Shown in pieces: positions 8,547 to 20,913 of a stretch of 64,000 nucleotides of DNA. The stretch is from Shewanella japonica (GTDB lineage: Bacteria > Pseudomonadota > Gammaproteobacteria > Enterobacterales > Shewanellaceae). The notes under the pieces are model-generated. The model saw nothing but the letters and a program-made list of their open reading frames with translations. It was not told the DNA's origin and did no database searches. The position numbers and the translations under genes were made by a program. The stretch spans positions 4,706,501 through 4,770,500 of the forward strand of contig NZ_CP020472.1 in NCBI RefSeq assembly GCF_002075795.1, written 5' to 3'. Within the stretch, counting starts at the first letter, position 1. Each line of letters opens with the position of its first letter.

Positions 8547-9728
8547 ATGAAACGGTTTTTATGGCTATGTTTATTGGCAGTATTCCCTTCTGTCAGTATG
8601 GCACAGTGGTACGTTGGACAAGCATCGTACCCTATAGGTAACGATGATTATAATGATGTGCGCAAATTGGTTGTTGAAAAAGCAATTGAGAATGCGTCAT
8701 TACAAGCAAGTAGTTTCATCAGCATTGAAAATACCGTTAGGGATGGCATTTTAACGAGCAGTCAAAGCAACGTTCTGTCACAACACCACATTAGTGAAAT
8801 TGTCATTCTTAATGAATCTATAGAAGGTGGTAAGCTCACCATCAATCTAAAAGTCAGTTTAGAGTCAAAATCTAACTGCATTGAAGATCGTTACCTCAAA
8901 CAGCTCATTGTTGCTCAATTTCCATTACTCACACCTTCGCAGGCCTCAGCTGGCGATATCTCAAATCTCCCCTTTCATATTGGTTCGAGGTTTAAAAATG
9001 AATTAACCCATCAACCAAACGTATTCGTCGAAGAAATGATCCCACAAATGGTATATAAGCCAATTACAACGATGGATACAATCAATTTAGAAACCATACA
9101 AGGTATCTCTGAAGCCTTAAATAGCCAATATCAAAGCCAATATTTAGTATTTGGTTATATTCGAGATATCAGTTTATACAACGAAAAAAAATCCAGCTTA
9201 CTTGTCGATACTGTTTACCCCAAGCGTAACTTCACGATAAAAGTATTTATGTATGACAGGATCAGTAACAGTATATTACTTGAAGAAGAATATCACGGTG
9301 AAGGTGGTTGGAGCTTTGACTCATACAGTCGCGTAGATTTGGCGAACAGCTTATTTTGGCGCAGTGAATATGGGAAAACAATCGTCAATACCTTGTTCAA
9401 AGTCTCACAAGAGATTAATCAAACTCTAAAATGCGAGGCGACTAAAGCCATTGTCATAAATCGAGATGATGCCTATATCACCATCAATATTGGAAAATTA
9501 CATGGTGTTGCTAAAGGAGATATCTTTCAGCATATTAAGCTCAAAAATATCACCTTGGCCAACTCTGTTTTATCGACATTGATGCCACCAGATGAACCTA
9601 TTCATCTGGAAGTGGTACAAGTTAGTAACAAAATTAGCTTACTAAAAGTACCTAAACATTTAGACAAAAACGGTATGAATCAACATCAAATAGATTTATA
9701 TGACGTAGTGACAACAGTAGAGTTTTAG
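8547..9728 (+). CDS. FlgT-like periplasmic ring protein
   Basis: Secreted protein of 393 aa with a cleavable signal peptide (MKRFLWLCLLAVFPSVSMA, cut before Gln20). The three parts match the FlgT architecture. The N-terminal domain (QWYVGQASYPIG, then helix VVEKAIENASLQASSF, up to about residue 115) resembles FlgT-N. A middle TolB-N-like part carries YQSQYLVFGYIRDI (about 190-240). The C-terminal part (VINRDDAYITINIGKLHGVAKGDIFQH, from about 305) resembles FlgT-C. In Vibrio, FlgT forms the H-ring needed for motor stability and for assembly of FlgP/FlgO. It is translated directly behind the FlgH-like gene, so both probably build one outer-membrane ring. Confidence 0.78.
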   Translation: MKRFLWLCLLAVFPSVSMAQWYVGQASYPIGNDDYNDVRKLVVEKAIENASLQASSFISIENTVRDGILTSSQSNVLSQHHISEIVILNESIEGGKLTINLKVSLESKSNCIEDRYLKQLIVAQFPLLTPSQASAGDISNLPFHIGSRFKNELTHQPNVFVEEMIPQMVYKPITTMDTINLETIQGISEALNSQYQSQYLVFGYIRDISLYNEKKSSLLVDTVYPKRNFTIKVFMYDRISNSILLEEEYHGEGGWSFDSYSRVDLANSLFWRSEYGKTIVNTLFKVSQEINQTLKCEATKAIVINRDDAYITINIGKLHGVAKGDIFQHIKLKNITLANSVLSTLMPPDEPIHLEVVQVSNKISLLKVPKHLDKNGMNQHQIDLYDVVTTVEF

Positions 9729-9745
9729 TAATTTAAATGCTACCA

Positions 9746-9778
9746 AAGTGAGCCAGTCGCAGTAAAACTAGCTCACTT
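9746..9778. terminator. Possible weak stem-loop between the FlgT-like gene and cinA
   Basis: Arms AAGTGAGC / GCTCACTT close a 17-base loop in the gap between the two convergent genes. The T-rich stretch that follows on the plus strand (ACTATTTTAATT) is poor, so termination is only possible. Confidence 0.3.
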
Positions 9779-9789
9779 GACTATTTTAA

Positions 9790-11064
9790 TTACTTAGCAA
9801 ATCTGGTTATCGAAGGATAATCAACGATTACAGCTTCACCTAGCAATGCTCTACGTAGCATATCATAGGCTATAGCGGCACTAAGACTTCGTACTAACTG
9901 TCTTGATCGGTTAGGGATTTTAACCATTTGACTATACACAACATGTTTAGTCGCTAATGCAATCGCTACGGTACCAACAGGCTTATCTTCAGTACCACCA
10001 TCTGGACCTGCAATACCACTTGTTGAAAGTGCAAAATCACTATCTAATATTTCACGTGCGCCTCTGGCCATAGCTTCAACAGTAGCAATAGAAACCGCGC
10101 CATGATCATCGAGGATCTGTGGATTAACCCCTAATACTTTTACCTTAGATTCGTTACTATAAGTCACTAAACCATGATGTAGATACGACGAGCTACCAGG
10201 AAAATCGATTAGCTGACTTGTTAACATTCCTCCAGTGCACGACTCTGCCAAGCTTAAGCTAAAACCAGATTGGAAAAGTCGATGATGTATCTCAGCAGCA
10301 AGTGTTGGACGATCTTCAGCTACAATCGCAATCCCTAAAATTGATTTGATTGCTTTAGTCACTTCAGCTAATTGATTAATTGCCTTGTCACCGCGAGCGA
10401 ATATCTTAATTTCTATGTGTGGCATTGACGAACGGTAGCCTAGGGTAATCCCTGCCGGTAATGTTAATTCTGCTAAATTATCAGCTAAAGAAGACTCCCC
10501 ATGACCAATGGTCAGTAACTTCTTCAATGCTGTATTTTCACTAATTCCGAACTCAGATTTAATGAAAGGAATAAACTGCTCTTTAATCATGTGCTTTAGT
10601 TCAAAGGGCACACCAGGCGTAAAAAACAACCAAGCTTTATTAAGCTTTACACGAAAACCGCACGCTGTACCTACTGGGTTATCAACCATAACAGCCGATT
10701 CAGGTAATAAAGCTTGTTTTAAATTACTCTTAGCCATCTGACGGTTATTTTTACTAAACCAGCTAATCAATCGATCTCGCCACTCCTCGTTCTCAATCAA
10801 CGACTCGCCCTTAGCTAGCGCCATCGCTTCAGCAGACATATCGTCACTTGTTGGGCCTAGCCCACCATTAACGATAATCACATCGGCATGGTGACTTCTT
10901 TCAATAAAGGCATCCCTAAGATCTTCTAAACGATCGCCCACTGTAATCCGATGATGTGTTTCAATACCTAACTCCATTAGCGTGTTGGCTACCCACGCTG
11001 CATTGGTATCAATAATCTGGCCAGATAACACTTCTTCACCAGTACATATCATTTCTAATTTCAT
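9790..11064 (-). CDS. cinA: CinA-family protein with nicotinamide-nucleotide amidase domain
   Basis: Cytoplasmic enzyme of 424 aa in two domains. The N-terminal molybdopterin-binding-like (COG1058) domain has CTGEEVLSGQIIDTN near residue 7 and VNGGLGPTSDD near 65. The C-terminal PncC domain has ESCTGGMLTSQL around 272-283 and SGIAGPDGGTEDKPVGTV around 347-364. PncC converts NMN to nicotinate mononucleotide in pyridine nucleotide recycling; the N-terminal domain of full-length CinA has been linked to ADP-ribose pyrophosphatase activity. The domains are fused here, whereas E. coli has separate proteins. The gene is monocistronic by context. Confidence 0.93.
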   Translation of the reverse strand: MKLEMICTGEEVLSGQIIDTNAAWVANTLMELGIETHHRITVGDRLEDLRDAFIERSHHADVIIVNGGLGPTSDDMSAEAMALAKGESLIENEEWRDRLISWFSKNNRQMAKSNLKQALLPESAVMVDNPVGTACGFRVKLNKAWLFFTPGVPFELKHMIKEQFIPFIKSEFGISENTALKKLLTIGHGESSLADNLAELTLPAGITLGYRSSMPHIEIKIFARGDKAINQLAEVTKAIKSILGIAIVAEDRPTLAAEIHHRLFQSGFSLSLAESCTGGMLTSQLIDFPGSSSYLHHGLVTYSNESKVKVLGVNPQILDDHGAVSIATVEAMARGAREILDSDFALSTSGIAGPDGGTEDKPVGTVAIALATKHVVYSQMVKIPNRSRQLVRSLSAAIAYDMLRRALLGEAVIVDYPSITRFAK

Positions 11065-11432
11065 TTGTGCCCCTAGAAGCTTTTAGTAATGTGTTGTTAA
11101 ACTTTCCATTATCAATTGCCTATCAAGATAACTGACTAGCGATAAACATCAATCACTAAATGGTATTAGTCTTATCAAAGCAATCATCAATGAGCTAAAT
11201 AACAAATCTCAAGCTCGAAAAACCAACAAGGTTAATCCCGATTGTGTAAACAACTCTAACTCATCTATAAAATGTAGGTCTATTTATCGCTAATGCCTTC
11301 ACCGATGAATTTTTTATGGAAAAACAAACCAATTCTAATCAATTTATAAGCCTTATAGGACCAACCGCTTTATACCTGTAGATCAGTTTCGACAATCTTT
11401 TGTTATTAAATAATCATGTGGATTTCCTGTTG
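11065..11432. other. Gap between cinA and the rrn trailer
   Basis: About 370 bp upstream of cinA without a supported gene. It must hold the cinA promoter, but I see no convincing -35/-10 pair. A 21-codon open frame starts at 11317 on the plus strand and has no supporting context. Confidence 0.4.
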
Positions 11433-11458
11433 CACATGAACATATCGTCCACACTGTG
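11433..11458 (-). pseudogene. Decayed 5S rRNA fragment (relic B)
   Basis: The sequence CACATGAACATATCGTCCAC and the following bases repeat the altered centre of relic A at 11605-11626. That centre itself derives from the 3' half of 5S rRNA. Only about 26 bases remain recognisable. It lies beyond the second terminator of the rrn trailer. Confidence 0.5.
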
Positions 11459-11523
11459 CGCAGTTGATGTGTCTAAACATGTTTTAGCTTCGTCTCTGAA
11501 CATATTTATCTTAAATTACAGAC

Positions 11524-11552
11524 ACAAAAAAACCCGTTACTTGAGTAACGGG
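11524..11552 (-). terminator. Second rrn trailer terminator
   Basis: The stem CCCGTTAC / GTAACGGG has a 4-base loop and a T7 tract on the minus strand. The same hairpin directly follows the 5S gene of the other rrn operon (62863-62892). Confidence 0.85.
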
Positions 11553-11579
11553 CTATCTGCTCTCTTAAAGAGAAACTAG

Positions 11580-11628
11580 GCGCTTGGCGATGACCTACTT
11601 TCACATGGGCATATCGTCCACACTGTCT
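11580..11628 (-). pseudogene. Decayed 5S rRNA 3' fragment (relic A)
   Basis: The first 30 bases (GCGCTTGGCGATGACC and on to CACATGGG) match the 3' end of the intact 5S gene next door almost perfectly. After that, the 5S sequence GAGACCCC is replaced by CATATCGTCC, and the match stops at ACACTGTCT. The 5' two thirds of the gene are gone, so it cannot give a functional 5S rRNA. Confidence 0.75.
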
Positions 11629-11663
11629 TTCGCTGTACTAAATTTTGATTAGCTCTATGTACG

Positions 11664-11694
11664 AAAAAAGCCCTGACTATTAAGTCAGGGCTTT
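11664..11694 (-). terminator. Intrinsic terminator directly after 5S rRNA
   Basis: Stem AAAGCCCTGACT / AGTCAGGGCTTT with an ATTA loop and a T-run on the minus strand, 27 bases past the 5S gene. It ends the rrn transcript. Confidence 0.9.
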
Positions 11695-11720
11695 CTCGAC
11701 TCTCTTAAAAGAGAAATTAG

Positions 11721-11840
11721 GCGCTTGGCAATGACCTACTTTCACATGGGGAGACCCCACACTATCATCGGCGCGATTGCGTTTCACTACTGAGTTCGGG
11801 ATGGGATCAGGTGGTACCACAATGCTATTGTCACCAAGCA
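11721..11840 (-). rRNA. rrf: 5S ribosomal RNA
   Basis: 120 nt starting TGCTTGGTGACAATAGC and ending GCCAAGCGC. The ends are complementary, as needed for helix I. Internal blocks typical of 5S are present: ACCTGATCCCATCCCGAAC and GTGTGGGGTCTCCCCATG. It is the last gene of the 16S-23S-5S operon. Confidence 0.96.
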
Positions 11841-12001
11841 AATTCGGGTGTTAATCGCTTATCGCAATTAACTAAATTCGGAAAGCTGTTTGAGTTTTCT
11901 ACTTTACTAAGCGCTTTATATTCTTCACTAAGTCTTACCTTCAACAGTAAGTAATAAATCTAGTTACCATCAACTCAGATAAAAACTCATCTGGGTTGTA
12001 T

Positions 12002-14891
<2,890 letters not shown>

Positions 14892-15240
14892 ATACAACCC
14901 AAATAAGTTTCAAAGAAACTTAAGTTGTACCGTAACTAGCTGGTTTATTACATAATTTGCATGTGAATTAACACTACACAAATTCGCCTTAGTTTTAGAA
15001 TATTCAAGACACTTAATAAAGTGTTTTGAGAACTCAATGTATTACTAAAAAGGGATTAACTTCTCAGTAATACGATTTGTAATTAATACAACGACAGACA
15101 TCATCGTATTAAATACTATCAGCTTTCCAAATTGTTAAAGAACAATGCTAACCGGCTGGCGGCGCATTTCGCTCAACTCCATAAAGGAGTAACAAGCAAT
15201 CTGTGTGAACACTCAACAAACATCAAGTTAGTCGTATAGG
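14892..15240 (-). other. 16S-23S spacer without tRNA; contains boxA
   Basis: The 349-bp spacer has no tRNA-Ile or tRNA-Ala; I looked for cloverleaf arms and T-loop sequences and saw none. A boxA antitermination motif (TGTTCTTTAACAA on the minus strand) lies at 15132-15144. The edge next to 23S holds one arm of the 23S processing stem. Confidence 0.8.
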
Positions 15241-16783
<1,543 letters not shown>

Positions 16784-16981
16784 AAGTTTTTTGAAACATT
16801 CGAAAATGCTTCGGCTCAATGAATTCTGATTACATTATGCAGACTCGGAAGAATCTACATCCTGTTTGTTACATATTGCTATGAACACTCATCGTTACAT
16901 TGATAATAATTTTGATTGCCACCTAAGTGACAATTTCGATTAACTCAACACCTGTGAGTGTCCACACAGATTTACTTGTTT

Positions 16982-16995
16982 GATTGTTAAAGAGC
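16982..16995 (-). promoter_or_regulatory. rrn leader boxA antitermination site
   Basis: GCTCTTTAACAATC on the minus strand, a near-exact boxA. It is bound by NusB/S10 to let RNA polymerase pass Rho sites in rRNA. It lies between promoter P2 and 16S. Confidence 0.8.
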
Positions 16996-17021
16996 GTTGA
17001 CCGTGTTGGTCAGGGATGCGT

Positions 17022-17049
17022 ATTCTACACTTCCCGTTGTCAGCGTCAA
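17022..17049 (-). promoter_or_regulatory. rrn promoter P2 (16S-proximal)
   Basis: Minus-strand -35 TTGACG (17044-17049), a 16-bp spacer and -10 TAGAAT (17022-17027). It is followed by the boxA leader. Confidence 0.75.
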
Positions 17050-17156
17050 GTGTTTTTTCAAACTTCTTTTCGCCGTTGATTTAAGGTGGTTAAAACCGCT
17101 TCAAATCAAGCAGACTCAGTGTTGGCTAGTGCCTGTTGCCGTGTCAGTGGATGCGC

Positions 17157-17184
17157 ATTATAGGGAGATTATGAAACCGTGCAA
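17157..17184 (-). promoter_or_regulatory. rrn promoter P1 (distal)
   Basis: Minus-strand -35 TTGCAC (17179-17184), 16-bp spacer, -10 TATAAT (17157-17162), then the G/C-rich discriminator GCGC. These are the hallmarks of a stringently controlled rRNA promoter. A/T-rich sequence upstream could act as an UP element. Confidence 0.8.
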
Positions 17185-17208
17185 GGGCTTTTTGTAATAA
17201 AAACGCAA

Positions 17209-17253
17209 AAAAAAGATCGCTTGATGAGTTTTTCATCAAAAGCGATCTTTTTT
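17209..17253 (-). terminator. Terminator of the ccmFGH-trx transcript
   Basis: A long hairpin: outer arms AAAAAAGATCGCT / AGCGATCTTTTTT with further pairing TGATGA / TCATCA inside. It lies 72 bases past the thioredoxin-like gene and just upstream of rrn P1, so it insulates the rrn promoter. Confidence 0.85.
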
Positions 17254-17324
17254 AATCAATCCTGCGTAATTTTGCTTAATTTAAACGCAATACTTAGCTT
17301 TGTAGTTTGTCTTCTCTATATGTA

Positions 17325-17879
17325 TTACTGAAACTGCTCTAAAAAAGCGATAGCGTTTTTATCATCCCAATCAACATAAGTTCTAACGTAAGCGACAAGC
17401 TCTCCTTCTTTATTCAAGATAAAGGTCGCTGGTATTGTGTCTAGTGGAAACACTTCACGTAGGTTTTGTCTTGGATCGTAATAAGAGTTAAACGACGCTA
17501 GACCAATTGACTCTAAGAATGGACTAACTTGTTTTGTACCTTCAGCATCGATCGAGATTGGCATAAGGACAAATTCATCTTTACTTAGGCTTTGCTCTAA
17601 TCGGTCTAGAGCTGGTAGCTCTCTTACACAAGGTGGGCACCACGTCGCCCACATGTTGACGATAACGACTTTACCTTTATGCGCTTCAAAATCGACTTCT
17701 TTACCTTCTGCATCACTAAAACCTATGTGTGCAATTGGAAAAGGATTCTCAAGTACATTGATTTTATCTAAAGTTGAATTACTAACATGCTGTTGTTGCT
17801 TTTCCATTCCAGGATAAGCATTAACAATACCCGTTACGACTAATGCACTTAACACGAGTGCTTTAATCACGGCTTTCAT
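17325..17879 (-). CDS. TlpA/ResA-like thioredoxin-fold protein of the ccm operon
   Basis: Exported thiol-disulfide protein of 184 aa. An N-terminal signal or anchor segment (KALVLSALVVTGIVNA) is followed by a thioredoxin fold with the redox motif WCPPC (Cys81, Cys84) and a cis-proline segment DTIPATFIL. The TlpA/ResA family reduces disulfides outside the cytoplasm, commonly in cytochrome c maturation. The gene overlaps ccmH by 4 bases (ATGA), so it is the last cistron of ccmF-ccmG-ccmH. It is a second thioredoxin-like gene besides ccmG. It may help keep apocytochrome haem-binding thiols reduced; that role is inferred. Confidence 0.85.
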   Translation of the reverse strand: MKAVIKALVLSALVVTGIVNAYPGMEKQQQHVSNSTLDKINVLENPFPIAHIGFSDAEGKEVDFEAHKGKVVIVNMWATWCPPCVRELPALDRLEQSLSKDEFVLMPISIDAEGTKQVSPFLESIGLASFNSYYDPRQNLREVFPLDTIPATFILNKEGELVAYVRTYVDWDDKNAIAFLEQFQ

Positions 17880-18367
17880 GATTTTTCACCTTCACTTGGT
17901 TTGCTTTTTAGCAGCGCCTCGAGTTCTTCTCTTTCTGCTTCAGACATTTCCGGAGCAGCTGTTGATTTACCACGCTGTTTACGAACCACAACCAATGCAA
18001 CATAAAGTGCGATCAGCATTAATACAAATGGCCCAAGCCATAAAATATAGGTCTTTGGATCTAATCTTGGCTTATATAGTACAAAGTCACCATAACGGCT
18101 TGTCATGAAATCAACGATTTCAGCATCACTTTTACCTTCATCTACCATTGTGTAGACTTCAAGTCTTAAGTCCTGAGCAACAGGAGAGTTAGAATCAATT
18201 AAGTTTTGATTCTGACACTGTGGACAACGCAATTCATGCGCTAAGCTTAATGCTCGCTTTTGATTATCCGTAGACTTAAATTCATAAGTATCTACTGGAG
18301 TTGCCATAACATTGAAAGCCAAAACTAAACTTGCCACAAACCCAGCAAGTATTTTTAATGTTTTCAT
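17876..18367 (-). CDS. ccmH: Cytochrome c maturation protein CcmH
   Basis: Inner-membrane component of the haem-ligation complex (CcmF-CcmH-CcmI). It has 163 aa, an N-terminal signal peptide and the redox motif LRCPQC (Cys48, Cys51). A three-helix periplasmic domain (VAQDLRLEVYTMVDEG, FMTSRYGDFVLY) and one membrane helix (ILWLGPFVLMLIALYVALVV, about 109-128) follow. Its short length shows that it lacks the TPR half fused to E. coli CcmH; that function is supplied by the separate ccmI gene at 21.3 kb. It starts 2 bases after the ccmG stop. Confidence 0.95.
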   Translation of the reverse strand: MKTLKILAGFVASLVLAFNVMATPVDTYEFKSTDNQKRALSLAHELRCPQCQNQNLIDSNSPVAQDLRLEVYTMVDEGKSDAEIVDFMTSRYGDFVLYKPRLDPKTYILWLGPFVLMLIALYVALVVVRKQRGKSTAAPEMSEAEREELEALLKSKPSEGEKS

Positions 18368-18369
18368 TC

Positions 18370-18921
18370 CTATACTCCGTCTTGCTTAGCTTCAGCTTGT
18401 AATTGTTGAATCATTGGGTAAAGCGTTTCACTCCAAACATTGCGATCAATCGGACCTGCATAGCGAAAACGGATAATACCGTTATGATCAACAATAAAAC
18501 TTTCTGGTGCGCCATATACGCCAAGGTCTAAACCTAAACGGCCATCTTTATCAAAAATGTTAATCGCATAAGGATCACCTTCACGGCTTAATTCTCTGAT
18601 AGCTGGTCCACGCTCGTCACGATAGTTAATACCATAAATCGGTAAAATATCCTGACGGGCTAGCATCATTAAATATGGGTGTTCATATTTACAAGCTGGG
18701 CACCACGTTGCCCATACATTGATTAATGACACTTCACCTTTTAAATCCGCTTCCGTTAGTATTTCACCTGGCGTCTCGAGACGTTCAAGTTGGAAAGCCG
18801 GTACCGGCTTTCCTTCTAGTGCTGAATCCAGCTTTTGCGGATTTAAGAATAACCCTTGATATAGAAAAACTCCCATCCCCAAAAACAATACCAATGGTAT
18901 AAACAGCACCAACTTTTTCAT
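18370..18921 (-). CDS. ccmG: Thiol:disulfide oxidoreductase CcmG (DsbE)
   Basis: Membrane-anchored periplasmic thioredoxin-like protein of 183 aa. It reduces apocytochrome c or CcmH so that haem can be attached. The N-terminal anchor spans residues 4-22. The active site is WCPAC (Cys74, Cys77), and the family motif GAPESFIVD with its cis-proline comes later. It sits between ccmF and ccmH with gaps of 15 and 2 bases, the standard order. Confidence 0.95.
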   Translation of the reverse strand: MKKLVLFIPLVLFLGMGVFLYQGLFLNPQKLDSALEGKPVPAFQLERLETPGEILTEADLKGEVSLINVWATWCPACKYEHPYLMMLARQDILPIYGINYRDERGPAIRELSREGDPYAINIFDKDGRLGLDLGVYGAPESFIVDHNGIIRFRYAGPIDRNVWSETLYPMIQQLQAEAKQDGV

Positions 18922-18936
18922 ATTTTCTCCGATATA

Positions 18937-20913
18937 TTAAGCAGTCGCTAATTTTGCTTGTTCTGCATCATCTTTAGCAGTTTTGGTTTCTTTTACACGG
19001 TAGCGTTTATCTGACGCTGCGAGGAAACCACCTACCATCATAAAGATTGAACCAAACCAAATCCAACGCACAAATGGTTTATAGTTAAGACGTACAGCAA
19101 ATTGAGTCATACTTAAAGGGTCGCCCATCGTGACATATAAATCACGGAATAAGCCCCAATCAATACCCGCTTCAGTCATATCCATTGTACGTACATTATA
19201 TTGACGGCGATCTGGTCGCAATAATGTGACAAACTTGTCATCTTGATAAACTTCTATCTGACCTTGTTGCGCAGTGTAGTTTGGACCAACCACATTTTTA
19301 GTTTCAATGTAGTTAAAGGTGTAACCGGCTAACTCTTCACTGATACCAGGGCCCATACGAACACTTTTCTCAATTGAGTAGTTAGATACCATAGTGGCAC
19401 CCACAATTGAAACAGCAATACCTAAATGAGCAATGATCATACCCATTTCGCTACGGCCCATCTTGTTAATGGTAAATTTGCCGTTTTTATCAGTCAGTAA
19501 GTTATAAGCAGCTCTGAAGGTTGCCAATGCTACCCATGTCGCAGCACCAATACCAAATACAACCCAAAGGTTTAATTCGTTACCTGCGATAAACGGTGTT
19601 GCAAGGCCTACCACTGCAGCAACGATTGCTGGGATAAGTAACTGACGCTTAATTTCACCCGCTTTAGATTTCTTCCAGCGGATGATCGGGCCAATACCCA
19701 TAAAGCCAAATAGCACTAGTACGATTGGTACGAATACTGAGTTGAAGTATGGAGGTCCTACAGAAATCTTACCCATACCTAATGCATCAATTAGCAGTGG
19801 GTATAGTGTTCCAAGTAACACGGTACCAGCAGCAACTGTCAGTAGCACGTTACACACTAATAAGAAGGTTTCTTTAGACTTTAATTCAAATCGAGCTGGG
19901 CTACTCATTTCGCTTGCTCGCAATGCGAATAAGGTTAAGGAGCCGCCAATCGCCAATCCGAGTAATAGTAAGATAAACATACCACGGCTAGGATCTGCTG
20001 CGAATGAATGTACTGAGGTCAATACACCAGAACGAACGATAAAGGTACCAAGTAAGCTTAACGAGAAAGCAAAGATAGAAAGTAATACCGTCCAGTTACG
20101 GAAGGCACCACGTTTTTCAGTCACGATAAGTGAATGAACAAGTGCGGTACCAATCAACCAAGGCATAAACGATGCATTTTCAACTGGATCCCAGAACCAC
20201 CATCCGCCCCAGCCTAGTTCGTAATATGCCCACCAAGAACCAAGAGAGATACCGCCTGTTAAGAATACCCAAGCTGCTAATGTCCAAGGACGTGACCAAC
20301 GAGCCCATGCAGAATCTAAACGTCCACTCATTAAGGCAGCAATAGCAAAAGCAAAGCTAACAGCAAAACCAACATAACCCAGATAAAGCATTGGAGGATG
20401 GAAAATAAGACCCACATCTTGCAACATTGGGTTTAAATCGCGACCTTCCATTGGAATTGGGAAAATACGTTCGAATGGACTAGATGTTAGAATCATAAAT
20501 AATGTGAAACCAACAATCACCATTGCAAGTACTGAAAGCACCCGAGCGATGAATACTTCTTCCATGCCTTTACTAAAGGTAGCAACTGCAGCAGCCCAAA
20601 CCGTTAGTGAAAATACCCAGAAAAGTAATGAACCTTCATGGCCACCCCAAACTGCTGCTATTTTAAAGAAAATAGGAAGTTGTGAGTTGGAGTGATGTGC
20701 AACGTATGCCACAGAGAAATCATCAACAGCAAAACTATAGCCTAAGCTGATGACCGAAAGAGTGATAAAAAAGAACATACCGTAACAAATAGGCCAAGCA
20801 TATCTTACGAGATACTGGTCCTTACGGGCTGCACCAAATAACGGCACGGTCATTAAAAGAATGGCGAAAGCCAAACCGATAATGAGCGAGAAGTGTCCAA
20901 GTTCTGGGATCAT
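18937..20913 (-). CDS. ccmF: Haem lyase subunit CcmF
   Basis: Large polytopic inner-membrane protein of 658 aa that attaches haem to apocytochrome c together with CcmH and CcmI. It has many hydrophobic helices. The haem-handling motif WGGHEGSLLFWV lies at residues 89-100, and the tryptophan-rich WWD domain (GWGGWWFWDPVENASFMPW) at about 234-252. Its length is normal for the family. It is the first gene of the leftward operon and diverges from ccmI across 414 bp. Confidence 0.97.
   Translation of the reverse strand: MIPELGHFSLIIGLAFAILLMTVPLFGAARKDQYLVRYAWPICYGMFFFITLSVISLGYSFAVDDFSVAYVAHHSNSQLPIFFKIAAVWGGHEGSLLFWVFSLTVWAAAVATFSKGMEEVFIARVLSVLAMVIVGFTLFMILTSSPFERIFPIPMEGRDLNPMLQDVGLIFHPPMLYLGYVGFAVSFAFAIAALMSGRLDSAWARWSRPWTLAAWVFLTGGISLGSWWAYYELGWGGWWFWDPVENASFMPWLIGTALVHSLIVTEKRGAFRNWTVLLSIFAFSLSLLGTFIVRSGVLTSVHSFAADPSRGMFILLLLGLAIGGSLTLFALRASEMSSPARFELKSKETFLLVCNVLLTVAAGTVLLGTLYPLLIDALGMGKISVGPPYFNSVFVPIVLVLFGFMGIGPIIRWKKSKAGEIKRQLLIPAIVAAVVGLATPFIAGNELNLWVVFGIGAATWVALATFRAAYNLLTDKNGKFTINKMGRSEMGMIIAHLGIAVSIVGATMVSNYSIEKSVRMGPGISEELAGYTFNYIETKNVVGPNYTAQQGQIEVYQDDKFVTLLRPDRRQYNVRTMDMTEAGIDWGLFRDLYVTMGDPLSMTQFAVRLNYKPFVRWIWFGSIFMMVGGFLAASDKRYRVKETKTAKDDAEQAKLATA

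Noticed and set aside
6102..9728. A complete secondary flagellar gene cluster
   Set aside because: Only ring-type proteins are present; no flagellin, hook, rod, motor, export or P-ring gene lies in the window.
9748..9757. A copy of the repeat sequence GTGAGCCAGT far from the array, and AGCCAGTG inside secY
   Set aside because: Matches of 8-10 bases to any rotation of the unit are expected by chance in 64 kb.
11317..11382. 21-codon plus-strand frame beginning MEKQTNSNQF
   Set aside because: Too short, with no ribosome site and no context; the GPTA resemblance to MiaA-type P-loops stops after four residues.
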